Source of the DNA: Mallotus nudiflorus
Lineage: Eukaryota > Streptophyta > Magnoliopsida > Malpighiales > Euphorbiaceae
Reading direction: 5' to 3'
DNA length: 64,000 nt
NCBI GenBank assembly: GCA_947683625.1
Contig: CANTUR010000279.1
Location: 2,078,501 to 2,142,500 of the forward strand
The notes under the pieces are model-generated. The model was not told where the DNA came from. It made no database searches and worked only from the letters and a program-made list of their open reading frames with translations. Positions 1 to 11,860 of this stretch are shown here, piece after piece. The translations under genes and the position numbers were made by a program. Position 1 is the stretch's first letter. Each line of letters starts with the position of its first letter.

Positions 1-517
1 ATAACCATTCTTAATCTAGTCATCTAGGGATGAAAAGAGTAAGAAATAAAATAAAATTACCATCCTCAGGAACATTTTGCAACCCATGCTAAACAACCTA
101 ATTAATCTAATGAGAACAAATTAAAAATTTAGTCAATTCAAAACAAAAAATCAGGATTAGTTTAAAGAGGATGCTAGCTGCACATTTTGCAATATCCAAA
201 TTTAATCAAGTCAATCTCTTATGCAGCAACTCTAACACGTAGAAGAGCAGTTTTATAAAATTCAGTTGATGCCCAAAACTACTAGCGGCAAATGACAGGA
301 AACATGGTTTTTCTTAGAAGGGCTTTCTCCATACAATTCATTTCACTCATATCTCAAGCCCATTTTCAGAAGCGATGATCCTGCCCCACAAATTTCCACC
401 CATAAACAATGTCTTTGGAAGCCTCCAGGAAGAGACTTTCTAGCCCACTTTCAAGTTGCCTAACACAAAAAAAGGTATGCAGACAGAAAATTAGGCACTT
501 ATTGTTTAGGTACTGAC
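1..517 (-). other. Last intron (partial) of the translocator gene
   Basis: This stretch lies downstream of the exon 6 donor. A reading of 366-470 in the gene's direction gives an EASK-containing peptide faintly like the family C-terminus. However, the only nearby acceptor (ttag before GCAACTTG) joins in a frame that stops after a few residues. I see no convincing terminal exon and treat the segment as intron, with moderate uncertainty. Confidence 0.5.
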
Positions 518-2558
518 CAATGCCATAACCAAACAGATTTATAACTGTGAGTTTTGTATCCGCAAATAGAAGAGCAGACAGCAAGACGACAACCCAATCC
601 TTGACAACTCCAGCCACACGAATAGTCAGAGCACTAGTATGAGAGATCACAAGGAAAACTGATAGGTTGAGTGCAAAAGTACAAAGAGAGTTGAGTGTTA
701 GCACGAGAGGTGGAAAGTTCCATGCATGTGCATCCATCTTTGGTTTCTCTAAAAAGATCCAAGGAATAAATAGGCAAAGAGCACTGCAAAGAAAAATGAG
801 TGTCAGATTCACACAGGCTAACTATTCCTTCACAAGGTACCAGAAAGAAATGCTAGTGAAGTGAAAATGGTTAATGCAAATACCTGCAAGGACTAACATA
901 GTACATCATAGAAATAGGATTTAATTTTAGACCCTTCCTTTTAACTAGAATCTCCATGAATATAAGTCTTAAGGCTTCTCCAACAACTCCACCCATTTGA
1001 TAAACAACCCCAATCCAGCTGATATTGATCTCTCCATAAGAAGCCACAAGAACACCAAAGCTGATTACAGACATTATTAACAACATTCTGCAGCTCATCA
1101 TCTCAAGTCCAGCAGCTACACCAAGAATGAAAACAGCAACTGGCACTGCAAATCTCATTGAGGAAAGTAAATCATGTCAATATGCCACCCCATTTGATAT
1201 TTTATACACAAATTTGGTACTTTGGGTCATACTAATATGCCACTAGCCCCAAAACAGTAAGGCAATGGTAGAAGCTCATAACATAAACAATAAGCAGTTT
1301 GCCCTGGACCATTGCTCCTTCAAAGAAAGAACTTACTAAGAATCATTGCCTGGGTTCAAAGATGAAGGTAAAATTACCAAGGACGGGGCACAAGGATTTG
1401 AATCTTATCAGTAATAATTTCCCCACCCACAACTATCCCAAGAGAAACTCATTGAAATATAGAGGTATATATATCTCTTCTAAGAGGGAATAAAGGACAA
1501 CATGATGAGCACTTACTAATAGCCTTCAACATTTGTGCAAAAGCCACAGAAATATACAGGTAGGCAGTGTTTCCCAGCCAAAGTGTCATTGCAAATGTTG
1601 CACCTATTGGAAAAACTGATGTTGTATATCTATTGTATGAAAATCCATTAGATACATGAAAAAACCATCAATCATATGTAAATGAAAATGAGAAAAGATG
1701 TGTATCAACGCATGTACAGGGAAAATATGGGTACTACTTACATTTCTAAAGTCATTCCATCCTCAACTTTCATAACCTATCATCCAGTGTCACAGAATTA
1801 AGACTATGAGTTGTACAAGCATTAAGCAAAACTACTTATTGGATAAGAAACATCGGCACAAAAACAAATTAGTACCTTGAAAACTCTGATTAATATAAAA
1901 CACAAAACCGAAGAAAAGACCATGTGAAGTAGAGTCAATCCGAGAGGGTAAGGAAAGTTTATTTCCTTAGATGACAAAACCCACTGCGATGGGACAACGC
2001 CAATTAAACTTCATTAGCTAAATGGAGGAACATTTTACATATATAAAGAAATAGAAACACTGCAATTACATGAGAAAACTATTTGAAGACCCTATAACAT
2101 CAATATATATAGCACTTCAATTAGAATTCAAGAAATTTTCTGACAACAAATTCATCTGTTTAATGAGAACATTATTAGATATGGGTACAATACAAGTTAT
2201 TTCCAAGCTTCCATTTCTGAACTAGATGACTAGTATGAATCAAACAAGAAAAATGAAGCATCTATCTTTGAAAATTGAAGAAGAAAAAATGTGGGCATTT
2301 TCCCATCTCATTCAAACTAAAGCAGAAAGCAATTCTCTTACCAATTTATTCCACACTATACACCATACTATACTCTGTATGTATTACAAAAGCAACTTCA
2401 AAATTAAACCCAGAAACCAATGCATTGGTTTTTAGCCATTGAACTAAATGAATCAAGAGACAGAGAGGTTTGACCTTGTTAAAGAAGATCTGGCCGCTGG
2501 AGAGAGCGATGTAAAGAAGAATGTAAGCGTAAGTTACAAGTCTCATCCGATCTGCCAT
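518..2558 (-). CDS. Sugar-phosphate/phosphate translocator (TPT/NST family), last exon not in window
   Basis: Six exons can be placed by homology and GT-AG junctions: 2475-2558, 1876-1983, 1742-1776, 1517-1629, 884-1145 and 518-783, all phase-compatible (868 nt, 289 codons). The protein starts MADRMRLVTYAYILLYIALS and keeps hallmarks of the plant KD/KT-type translocator subfamily (Arabidopsis At3g14410/At1g53660-like): WVLSSKEINFPYPLGLTLLH in exon 2, LWLGNTAYLYISVAFAQMLK in exon 4, EALRLIFMEILVKRKG in exon 5 and SALTIRVAGVVKDWVVVLLS in exon 6. The family are polytopic membrane proteins that exchange phosphorylated sugars or nucleotide sugars for phosphate, in plastid or Golgi membranes; the substrate cannot be read here. 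Exon 6 ends GGCATTG before a gtcag donor. The usual C-terminal exon (about 45-50 residues, family length about 340) is not visible in 1-517 and probably lies off the left edge. The start was chosen by homology; an upstream in-frame ATG would add 12 residues. It is the only intact-looking host gene. Confidence 0.93.
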
Positions 2559-2691
2559 TTGCCTCTTCCTTTCGACTAAGCTACAGAACACCACTCACTA
2601 ATCAACTTCCTCTTTGCATGCGACTTGGTCCGTTAAATCTCTCTTTTCGAGTCTCCGTTCGATAAAAGAAGAGGCAAGTTTGCTCCTTACA
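2559..2691 (-). promoter_or_regulatory. 5' UTR and proximal promoter of the translocator gene
   Basis: This is the short interval between the start codon at 2558 and the foldback element. It is richer in C/G and pyrimidine tracts than the surroundings, as expected for a plant 5' leader. No clear TATA box can be assigned. Its outer edge is one copy of a 21-bp direct repeat (2672-2692) whose partner lies on the far side of the element. Confidence 0.45.
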
Positions 2692-2711
2692 TATCTGCCT
2701 GGACAAAAGCT

Positions 2712-3960
2712 CAATTTGGGCCCTAAGCGGTTAATTTTAACAGATATCACTAAACTTTATTTGCAATTTTTATTTAGTTACAAAATTTTAATTTATGACT
2801 TTTTCATTATCAAATTTTTATTTTTATTTCAAAAGTAGTATTTGTTTAAAATTTTAAACTTTAAAGTTATATTATATTATCATTTTAGTTTAAAAAATTA
2901 TTTCCTTACAAATAAATCTATTAATTCTAAAAATAATAAATAAAATAAAAATATATATTTTTATTCTCTTAATACTTTCCATTGTAAAAAGTCTTGTCTA
3001 TTATTTGTATTTATTTGACTAGTCTAATACTAATAGTTTGAGAATTTTAATACAAAATTATTCGACACAAGATAAGAAGAGGTTAATAATTACCAAGAAT
3101 ATAGAAATCAATATATTGTAACTTTGTTAAATATAATAAATTAAAATATTTTATACAAATTGTACAATAAATTATAATTTAATAAGTTTTTTTGTGCTAA
3201 ATTTTTAGAATTGTTTTTGAATATGGAGAAAGAATGTAAGAATTAAATAAACTATTATAACTAGAATATTTAACATTTATCACCGTATTTTATAAAAAAT
3301 TAAATATTTATAATTTTTTATAAGTTTATTTTATAATTTGAATTTTAAATGACTGTTTATTAATAAAAAAAATTATTGTACAGTTCGTATTAAATTTTTC
3401 AAAAAAATGCTCAGTTATTGTAATACTGATAGATTATTGAAATTTAAACTCTCTCTTCGATTTCTCATTTATCTAGCAATTATTTTAATCTAAACCAAAC
3501 AAATGATTTAAAGAATATAATATTAATAATACACAACTTTATATTGTATTCAACACAGTCATAGTATTGATCATGATATTTCTTGGTGAATACTAACATT
3601 TTTATGTCCTACGTCGAATAATTCTTATCTTAAAATTCTCAAAGTATTAGTATTACACTAGTCAAATAAAAACAAATAATGGACAAGACTCTCTACAATA
3701 GAAGGCATGGAGAAAATAAAAATATACATTTTTGTTTTATTTATCATCTTTAGAACATATAAACTTATTTGCAAGGAAATAAACTTTTGGAATAAAATGA
3801 TAATATTATATAATTTTAAAACTTAAAATCTTAGACAAATACTACATTGAAATAAAAATTAAAGTTTAGTGACCAAAAAATCCCAAATTGAAATTTCGTA
3901 ACTAAATTGAAATCGCAAATAAAATTTAGTGACCATTCGAATAATTTACCTGCCCCTAAA
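2712..3960. mobile_element. Foldback/MULE-like non-autonomous element with ~330 bp terminal inverted repeats
   Basis: The segment about 2740-3080 reappears as its reverse complement at about 3590-3935. Matching landmarks are TGACTAGT(C/G)TAATACTAAT, the CTTGTC(T/C)ATTATTTG stretch, TTATTTCCTT(A/G)CAAATAA and CACTAAA(C/T)TTTATTTGC. The ~500 bp between the arms is AT-rich and non-coding. The TCACTAAA-type arm end resembles common plant TIR elements of the MULE/foldback kind, but the superfamily cannot be fixed. It is flanked by a near-perfect 21-bp direct repeat (2672-2692 and 3966-3986, 20 of 21 matching), longer than a normal target-site duplication. Confidence 0.75.
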
Positions 3961-3986
3961 CTTAAAGGCAAGTTTGCTCCTTATAT

Positions 3987-4379
3987 GTTTCTGACCTTTT
4001 CCCTTAGAATAATAATAAATAGGGTGCTTTCTACAATTACTTGATTTTTTTAAAAGTAAAATGTCCTTGATCAATAACTATCATTAGATCATAAGAAATA
4101 TGTTCATCTAATGACAATCAAAACAAAGTAAAATCAAAATTTAAAAAAAAAAAAAAACAAAGTTAATGTAAAATCTCCCTAATAACTACAAAATTTAGTA
4201 AGTAGCTAAAATTGTTGAAGTTGTTTTAATGAATTTCATAATTATGATATTATTTTAATCAGTTCAATAAAATATATATTAACTTAATTTTTCCCTTTTT
4301 ATTTATCTTTTCCCTAATATGTAGTTTTTTTTTTTTAAAAAAAAAAGTATTATAATTGTTTGAGCACAAAATATAATTT
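3987..4379. other. AT-rich intergenic DNA, no gene seen
   Basis: Low-complexity AT-rich sequence with A and T homopolymer runs near 4142-4157 and 4326-4347. No open frame of note, RNA gene or repeat boundary is visible. Confidence 0.6.
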
Positions 4380-5700
4380 TTGGATTTAAGCTCAATTGAG
4401 CCAACAAACCTGACTCATAAAAATTTTTTGATTGAGAACATTCTGGAACATTACATTGAGGAAATGATTGAGGAGTTGAAGAATAAAATTTTGGAGTTCA
4501 AGTTATCAAAGTTGTAGAGTTGGGGAAGGAAGACACTTGAAGCTTATGGAGTTTTGTTGAAGAGCTAAAAAGCCTGAGGAGTTGAGAGAGAATATTCTAG
4601 AAAATTTACGTTGCAAGCTTGTAGCCTAAGTTGAAGAAAAGTAACCTACAAGTATGACAATTAATGAAGTATTAATTGAAGCTGGTGAAATTTACCTGTA
4701 AAAGAGGAGGGACAAAGAAATCAATCATCAACCAATTCACCAATTATTAGTCATTACCAACTAAAATTAGCAATCATTGTCTCTTTCTTTATTTTAAGAA
4801 CCCTTCTTTTATTTCATTGTTATTTTATTCAGCTTGTAATAATTTTTTTTATAAATACAAAATCTCTTTTCCATTGTCTCTATATACACACTATTTAAAT
4901 TCAAAAAATCTTGTTGGAATCTAAACAAAATGTAGTAAAAAGAGTTTGGAAACCTACAAAATTGCTTGAAAGAAGTCAGAAATTATTTGAGGAAAACTCC
5001 ACTGGCACACTTGCACAAATTCACTAACAATCTTTTAGCACGCATAAAATATTGGAGCAATAATTTTGGCATGCCTAGTGGGACACATTTCAACAAGATG
5101 ACAAGATTAAAAAGTGAAAAAGAAATTTTTGAGGTTGGTTGTTGGACAAACAATTCACCTATAAAAATAGGTGACTTATGGAAATAAATTAATAGGGGTT
5201 TGGTGCCTCCGGATCACTTTTGAACCAAGGCACCTACTAGCTCTACAAGCCAAAAATTGGAGACTGTTAACACTACTAGTAAAGGCATTAATGCTCAGGC
5301 TATTTGTGAAGAAGGTTTGAAATTGATTCAAGATTCAATGTTACAGATAGATTCTACTATTCAAAAAGCTATGCAAGAAATGATGAGTATATTTGTCAAA
5401 ATGAATGAACAACTTTCAAAGAAAAGTCAGGAATCTCCCTAAAAAATTGTGATTCAACCTTAAAAAAAGGCTAAATATCTACAAATAAGAACACTAAAAG
5501 AGTCTAGATTCATGATGATGACAACAAAATAAATCTATGCTTACAATTTGAAATATATAATCAGGAGGTTGTTCATCAAGAAAAAGGCCCGAGATACAAT
5601 ATTTCTCATAAGGAACAAGCAATTCCCCAAGGCCAATAACGAATTCCCCAGGGTCAACAACTAATTCTCCAAGGACTAAAGCAATGCAATTGTGATCCCT
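4380..5700 (+). mobile_element. Remnant of an LTR retrotransposon (3' part of 5' LTR, PBS, leader)
   Basis: At 5067-5084 the sequence tggcatgcctagtgggac resembles the primer-binding-site neighbourhood of Tat/Retand-type Ty3/gypsy elements (TGGCGCGCCCAGTGGGAC type). The DNA to its left would be the end of an LTR, and the ATG-bearing DNA to its right a leader and gag start. At 5590-5680 a phrase like caattccccaaggccaa is repeated about three times. No pol sequence, matching second LTR or target duplication was found, so the boundaries are approximate. It may be unrelated to the tower to the right. Confidence 0.5.
5257..5442 (+). pseudogene. Possible gag N-terminal fragment of the 4.4-5.7 kb remnant
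   Basis: A 61-codon open frame starts METVNTTSKGINAQ and continues as a hydrophilic, helix-prone segment with SMLQIDSTIQKAMQEMMSI. It sits where a gag start would lie after the PBS-like site at 5067. I do not recognise a domain; the assignment rests on position only. It may be a chance ORF. Confidence 0.25.
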
Positions 5701-6361
5701 TTATATCTTATAATTCTTTTGATCCCTTTGTATCTAATAATTCTTTTACATTACACCTTTATATATTTGTTTTGATATGTTGCATCCTTATAAATTTAAT
5801 TTTGACGCATCTAACCCTTATTAGATATAAAGAATAATGACACTTTAAAAATATTTAATTTAATCCCTATACTTTTATTTTTATTTTTAACCTGTTAAAT
5901 TTGTAAAATTACTAAAATTTTATCATATATTAATTCAATTAAGTAATAGAATTATTAAAATTTTATTAAATAGTAGAATTATTAAATTATTAAACACTAA
6001 TTATAGAAAAAACGACTATATATGATAAATATTTATTCATTTATCTTTAATCAAAAAATATTATAATTTTCACTACTATTTCATTTATTAAATAATTTAT
6101 GTCTTTTTATTAATTGAAATTTTATTACACATTAATTTTTTCATTTATAATTTTTGTTACTTATATAAAAATTTTGATAAAAAATGAAAATATACACATT
6201 CCAATACAAATATATTTTTATTATTTTTAAAAAATATAATTTTTAAAATTATAAATTAATTAGAAATAAATGATGGGGAAATTGTATAGTAACTTTATTT
6301 TTTTTATTACTTTTGTTTTGCTCTATTTTTATTACTATTGGATGAGAGTATATTTTATTAT
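5701..6361. other. AT-rich DNA between element remnants
   Basis: Very AT-rich, with many short A/T homopolymers and no coding or RNA feature. It ends where the TGTCAACAC start of the D LTR is placed (6362). Confidence 0.5.
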
Positions 6362-7183
6362 TGTCAACACAAAAATTGTTCAGCCCACAAGCAGAGGCCC
6401 AAGGATGAAGACAATACAAGTACATTAGACTCATTAGGCTTGACCCAACCTTTCTTTCCTTCAAAAGCATAGAAAGACCAATTCGTTTTATAGCCCAGTC
6501 TATCAATAAAGCATTCGCTTTATTGGTAAAGTGTCGCCTTAGCTATAAAGGCAGTGATGCCTTAGTAAAGGAATTTAAAAAAAAACATTGGAGATATTGA
6601 CATATTTTTTAGATAATGAAAATATGTTGTCAATAGCACAAAGGAGAAGGAGCCAATCAAAAGAAGTGGGTAGTGGAGAGATTTAAGGACAAAGAGAGAG
6701 AGAGATACAGAGAGAGGGAGGGAGGGAGGGAAGAGAATATAAATAAAAAGAAGGGAGTGGCTCTGCATTAAGGAGCTTCTCTTTTTAGCAATTACAAAAA
6801 AAAAAGACAAAAGAAAAAAGCGTAAAAAAATAACAGAGAAAAGGTTTGCAAAAAAAAAAACAAAGCATAAGAAGAAGTAAGAATAACAAAGGAAGTTAAG
6901 AAGAACGGCTAAAAAAGAAGGTTTTTCAAGTGGGGCTAGAGAAGGAAAGATTAAAGGGTCAATTAGTTGGTGTTCTAGTTACTGACATAACACAATGTCT
7001 CTAAGGGCCAAAGACAAGAATTGTGGTTTCATATTGTTTATACAATACACTCCATTCTTTCCACTCTTCATTTTTTATTTTAATTGTTTTGATTGTGTCA
7101 TGAGTTCATTAGGTTGTTTCTGTTCATTTTTTTCATGATTATGTGATTTCAGAACTATCATTTTTACAATTAGCCTATATATC
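6362..7183 (+). repeat. Element D 5' LTR, left part
   Basis: The proposed LTR start is TGTCAACACAAAAATTG at 6362, similar to the TGTCAATACC start of LTR A. At 6486-6570 it carries the motif cluster tgtcgccttag / ggcagtgatgccttag, related to clusters at 18530 and 28610. A purine tract (GA and GGGA units) lies at 6690-6735. The segment ends at 7183, where element E is inserted. Confidence 0.6.
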
Positions 7184-8339
7184 TGTCAGGACCCAAATTG
7201 GAGAGTCATGACCGGCGCAAGGGAATGAGAATTTTTTCGAATTCGAAACCTGTAGCAAGTCTTAAAAAATACGCATAAAATAATAAATAAAAATACGATA
7301 GAATTAAAACTTAAATTGATATAAAATAAACACTTAAATGTCATTTCATAAAATAAAAATATGTTCATACAATATTTAAAGATAGGTCTCTTACTAAAGT
7401 AACATTCTACTGATACAAAACACTACTACTGCAGTTTTCTAGAATGCAACAAAAGTTTAGGCAAATAAATTACATAATCTAGTTGGGGCTAAAGAAGTCT
7501 GACGTAAAGGTCTACTACTGAGGTATGACAATGTGGCATCTCCTGAAAAAAAATAAATTGAGGGGAGTCAGACCTCACTGAGTGAATTATTATAATATAT
7601 ATACATGCAATCTAACTCATATACGATCAAGCATTAATATAGATATAAATATATACAAGCAATTCACACAGATACAAAAATTCATTTTTTAATATATAAT
7701 AAAAGCATAAAATCATTTTAGTTGAAGGATCAGAGCAGAACCCTAATAGTTCGCAACCTCAATCATAATAATCAATAGCTAATAGGCTTAATTAAAACTT
7801 ACAATATTATTTTTTTCCAACTTAAGGTAGTAGACTGGCCCCGAGTACACTAGGTCAACCAAGGTTCCGTAATCTCACTACCAGCATGACTGGCCTCAAG
7901 TACAGTAGATCAACCGAGGATCCACAATCAGCCTATCCAATAACCAACATCTCAATAAAAATTGTTAGATTCTCAACCTAATTCTATCATATTGTCACGC
8001 AACAATCCTAGCGTAGCCCACTAGGTAGCACGTTCTACTGCCATCTTTCAAATCATTCTTATAATTATTAATAATAATAAAATGCATGATATAAACATAA
8101 TAGCATTCATTTAAAGAGGAATATACCAAATATATACCGAAAGAATACCAAAAGTATACTGAAAATATACTAAATGTGTACTAAACATATATAAGATATA
8201 TATGCCACAATATATTCCAATAAACCATGAATATATCAGAAATATACTAGGTATATATTGAAAATTACAACATGCATATATATATTGCATATATATATCA
8301 AAAGATACCAAAAAATACTAAGTCATTTGATAAAATAAT

Positions 8340-8505
8340 CATGTTTAAACATATAATGAAAATATGGAAATTCTTATTCATGTATTCTATACGCAATGCA
8401 TATATAGAATAATAACTCACAAGTTTAAACATATAATGAAAATATGGAAATTCATATTCATGTATTCTATATGCAATGTATATATAGAATAATAACTCAC
8501 AAGTT
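8340..8505. repeat. Tandem duplication inside E 3' LTR
   Basis: The segment starting tttaaacatataatgaaaat at about 8342 and running through tagaataataactcacaag is repeated immediately after it (second copy from about 8423). The sister LTR has a single copy near 16520-16597. The unit is about 81 bp, so it arose after insertion or was lost from the sister LTR. Confidence 0.75.
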
Positions 8506-10002
8506 TGCGCTCCTCGAAACTGATTCGACGGGTATGGTCCAATAGGCTTCGGTCTCGGTGCAATTAGAAAATTAATAATAATAATAATAATCAGAATATA
8601 TTCTAACTTATACATCTAAGAATTCTAAAGAAATACTCGATTTAGGAATTTAAAATCTAGTCAAAACATAAAGACTCAGGATCAATCCGATGTCACGTTT
8701 TACGAGAATTTTATAAAAAATTCGACAGAACCTCCTTTGTAAAATGGTTGTCTCTCTATTGACAATAAAGTCAATCCTGAAAGGAAAACACACTTCTAAA
8801 TTCCACAAAACTTAACACCTTAGGTTGGGACCCCAAATTGCACAAATTCTCAACCGAAGTTCACAATTAACCAATAATCAATATAAAATAATAAATATAT
8901 TAAAAATCATTAAATTCCATAAATATCCATAAAATACCAAAATGTAATATATTTAAACATTAAATCACTATATATAATTATTTTCACAACAATTTAATAA
9001 AATTCTCAAATAATAATATAATATTAATAAAAATCTAATTTTTCAATAATTCAACTTATAATAGTAAAATTCACTTTTATATACTCAAATAGCTTAATAT
9101 ATAATAAAAGTAATTAAAATCCATTTAATCACCAAAATAGTAAATAATATATTATTTGAATATAATTTTCAAAAATAGTATTAATTAGTTAAAAATAATA
9201 AATAATTTATAAAAATCATTTTAATACCCTATATAATTCTAAAATCATTTAAAATATATTATTTAACTATAATTTCAACAAAAATACACAATTAACTCAT
9301 AATTCCAATATTCACATAATATTAATAATTTCTCAAAAATTATTACCAAACATTATTTTATAAATTCTAAAATTATTAACTCAAATTAATAACACTAATC
9401 TAACCAAATTTCCATCCAAAATAATTAATTAACATAATTATCAAAAATTTAATATTTTAATATTAAAATAATACAAAATACCCATAATTCAAATTAATTC
9501 AAAAAAAAAACACAAAAACTATTTTTGAGAAGCTTAAGTTGCCATGAACAACATTTTTAAAGTAAAAATCCATAAGTCAAACAATAATAAGCTTAAAAAA
9601 AATAAAACCTAAAATGGACATAAACTAAAATCTAGTTAAAACTCACAAACGAGAGGATTCAAGCTCAAATGGAGCTTGGAAATGGACTCATCGATCGAAA
9701 AGGAGTCGATTAACACCATAAAGAGTAGTTGAGGTGGTCGGAATCATCATTGACGTCCATAGAGCTTTGGTTGCTGCAACTGCTATTTCTGGAGATTCTG
9801 GTGGCGCTTTGATGGTCTTCAGGTGATGGAAAGGTTGAGGAGGAAGAGAGGAGTCAACGGTGATGGGTGGTAGCAGTTATGGCAGTTTGGCGAGGTGAGG
9901 GTTGCACAGTGAAGGTTATGAGAAGACACAAAGAAAGGAAGAAGAAAATGGTGGGGAAAGAGAATTGGAAAGTTGACCAAAAAAATCTTAGTTTTTATTA
10001 TG

Positions 10003-10003
<1 letters not shown>

Positions 10004-10069
<66 letters not shown>
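10004..10069. repeat. (TA)n-(AC)n microsatellite
   Basis: About 22 TA units run directly into about 12 AC units within the E 3' LTR. The equivalent position in the sister LTR (about 18099-18127) has roughly 14 TA units only. Confidence 0.95.
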
Positions 10070-10401
10070 ACACAACTCATGCACATTAGAATAAGTATAA
10101 TAACAATTAATAATTATTATTATTATTATAGTAACAATAATATCAATAATAATAATCATAATAATAATAAATAACAATAATAATAATAATACTATTTAAA
10201 ATAATAGTAATGATAATAACTTTAATATATTTAAATAATAAAACTCCCTAAATAAATTATTTTACGTAATAAAACTTTTGAATAAAATAAATGAATAATA
10301 TGCACAAATAATAACAATAATATATAAATAAAATTTAAAATTTTATTAACACTACATATCTCAAAATAATTTTATATTATTTAAAATATAGGGTCATTAC
10401 A

Positions 10402-10416
10402 ATCTTCCCTCCTTAT
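10402..10416 (-). promoter_or_regulatory. Element E polypurine tract
   Basis: On the minus strand AAGGAGGGAAGAT directly precedes the TGTAATGACC start of the 3' LTR. This is the expected position and composition for the plus-strand primer of reverse transcription. Confidence 0.85.
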
Positions 10417-10439
10417 AAGAATTCGACCTCAAATTGAAA

Positions 10440-11860
10440 GAAAAGAACAAAAACAAGAATTATCGAGGAAAGAGGTAAGGATAAGCAGCTCAAATCTCAA
10501 CCTTTGTCTCCAAAGTGTGCTCCTCCATGTTATTGCTTCACCATAACACCTTGACCATTAAAATCTGTTTCGAACGCAATTGACGAACTTGATAGTCTAC
10601 TATCGTGACTGGTTCCTCCTTGTATATCAGGTCTTCATTCACTTCCACACTATCAAGCTGCAACACGTGCGAAGGGTTCAAAATATACTTCCTCAACATC
10701 GAGATATGGAACATTGGATGCACTTAAGACAATTTGAGGCAAAGCCAACCGATATGCAACCATACCCACTCTTTCTATAATCTTGAACGGTCCAGTATAT
10801 CTCAGTGCTTGCCAAATCTCATCACACCTTTCATTGGAGACACTTTCAGAAACAATAGTCTCCAACTTGAAACTCCACATCTCTGCGTCTCGGATCTGCA
10901 TAGCTCTTCTGCCTACTAACTACGGTCTTTAATCTCCTTTTAATCACAACAACCTTCTCCATTGCATCCTGGACAATCTCAGGTCCTTTCAAGGCTCTCT
11001 CTCCAATCTCATCCCAACACAAAGGGGATCTACGCTTCCTTCCATACAAAGCCTCATCAGTGTCATCTCAATACTGTTATGGTAGTTGTTATTATATGCA
11101 AACTCTATAAGCGGTAAATGATCATCCCAACTACATACCATATCCACTACACATATTCTCAACATATCTTCAAGTGTCTGGATCATCCTCTCAGTTTGAC
11201 CATCTATCTGAGGGTGAAAAGTAATACTAAAATCAGGCTTGGTGCCCATCGCTTCTTGCAACTTCTGCCAAAAATGAGAGGTAAACACTAAACCTTTATC
11301 AGATACAATGGACAAGGTACTCTGTGAAGGCACATAATATGCTTAACATACAACTTCACCAATTTAGCTATAGAATAGGTGGCTTTCATAGGCAAGAAAT
11401 GAGCAAACTTAGTTAACCTATCTACAATCACCCAGATGGAATCGTATCCATTCTTAGAATGAGGTAACCCAACTATAAAATCCATAGCAATTCTCTCCCA
11501 CTTCCACTCAGGAATAGGAAGAGGCTAAAGCTTCCCAAAAGGCTTTTGATATTCAGCTTTCACCTGTTGACATGTGAAACACTTAGCAACAAAATCAGCT
11601 ACATCCTTCTTTAGTCCATCCTACCATTACAAATCTCTAATACTATGGTACATCTTAGTAACACTTGGATGTATGTTGTAGGTTGTAGAATGCGCTTCCT
11701 TAAGGATCTCTTCTCTCAAATTATCCACATCAAGAACTCACAATCTACCATTAATCCATAAAACACCTTCATTATCGAGTGTGAACTCAGTGAACTTCCC
11801 TGCACAAATATTCTCTACAAGCTCTGCTAAAATTGGATCTTGGCCTGAGCTTCTTTAATC
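10440..11860 (-). pseudogene. Element E integrase with chromodomain-like C-terminus
   Basis: The minus strand shows the HHCC finger remnant (AHSTTYNIHPSVTK, then KCFTCQQVKAEYQKP), the catalytic core with MDFIVGLPHSKNGYDSIWVI (first Asp), IVSDKGLVFTSHFWQKL (second Asp) and FHPQIDGQTERMIQTLEDML (Glu), the GPFKIIERVGMVAYRLALP module and MHPMFHISMLRKYI. The tail EEPVTIVDYQVRQLRSKQI followed by VKVLW matches the end typical of Tekay/Del chromoviruses. There is a frameshift near 11315, between HRVP and SIVSDKG. A TGA follows VKVLW and another comes about 17 codons later. Core catalytic residues survive but the protein cannot be made intact. Confidence 0.9.

Larger units (their letters stand above)
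7184..10401 (-). repeat. Element E 3' LTR
   Basis: Matches 15374-18475 along its length, starting at the outer edge with tgtcaggaccc against tgttatgaccc and ending ggtcattaca in both. It contains a (TA)n tract at 10004-10047 followed by (AC)n to 10069, which the other LTR has only in shorter (TA)n form at about 18099-18127. A ~100 bp stretch near 8340-8500 is duplicated in tandem here but single in the other LTR. Confidence 0.92.

Noticed and set aside
366..470. EASK-containing peptide downstream of translocator exon 6 as the terminal exon
   Set aside because: The only acceptor nearby joins in a different frame that stops at once, and the rest of the peptide does not match the family.
6562..6810. 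Minus-strand frame rich in Ser/Leu/Pro
   Set aside because: It comes from the GA/GGGA purine tract of the D LTR read in reverse.
8111..8615. Minus-strand open frames of 66-105 codons in the E LTR
   Set aside because: They are AT-rich, Tyr/Ile-rich chance frames within an LTR, and the sister LTR does not keep them.
9867..10094. Overlapping frames on both strands ending in Tyr-Ile or Thr-His repeats
   Set aside because: They arise from translation of the (TA)n-(AC)n microsatellite.
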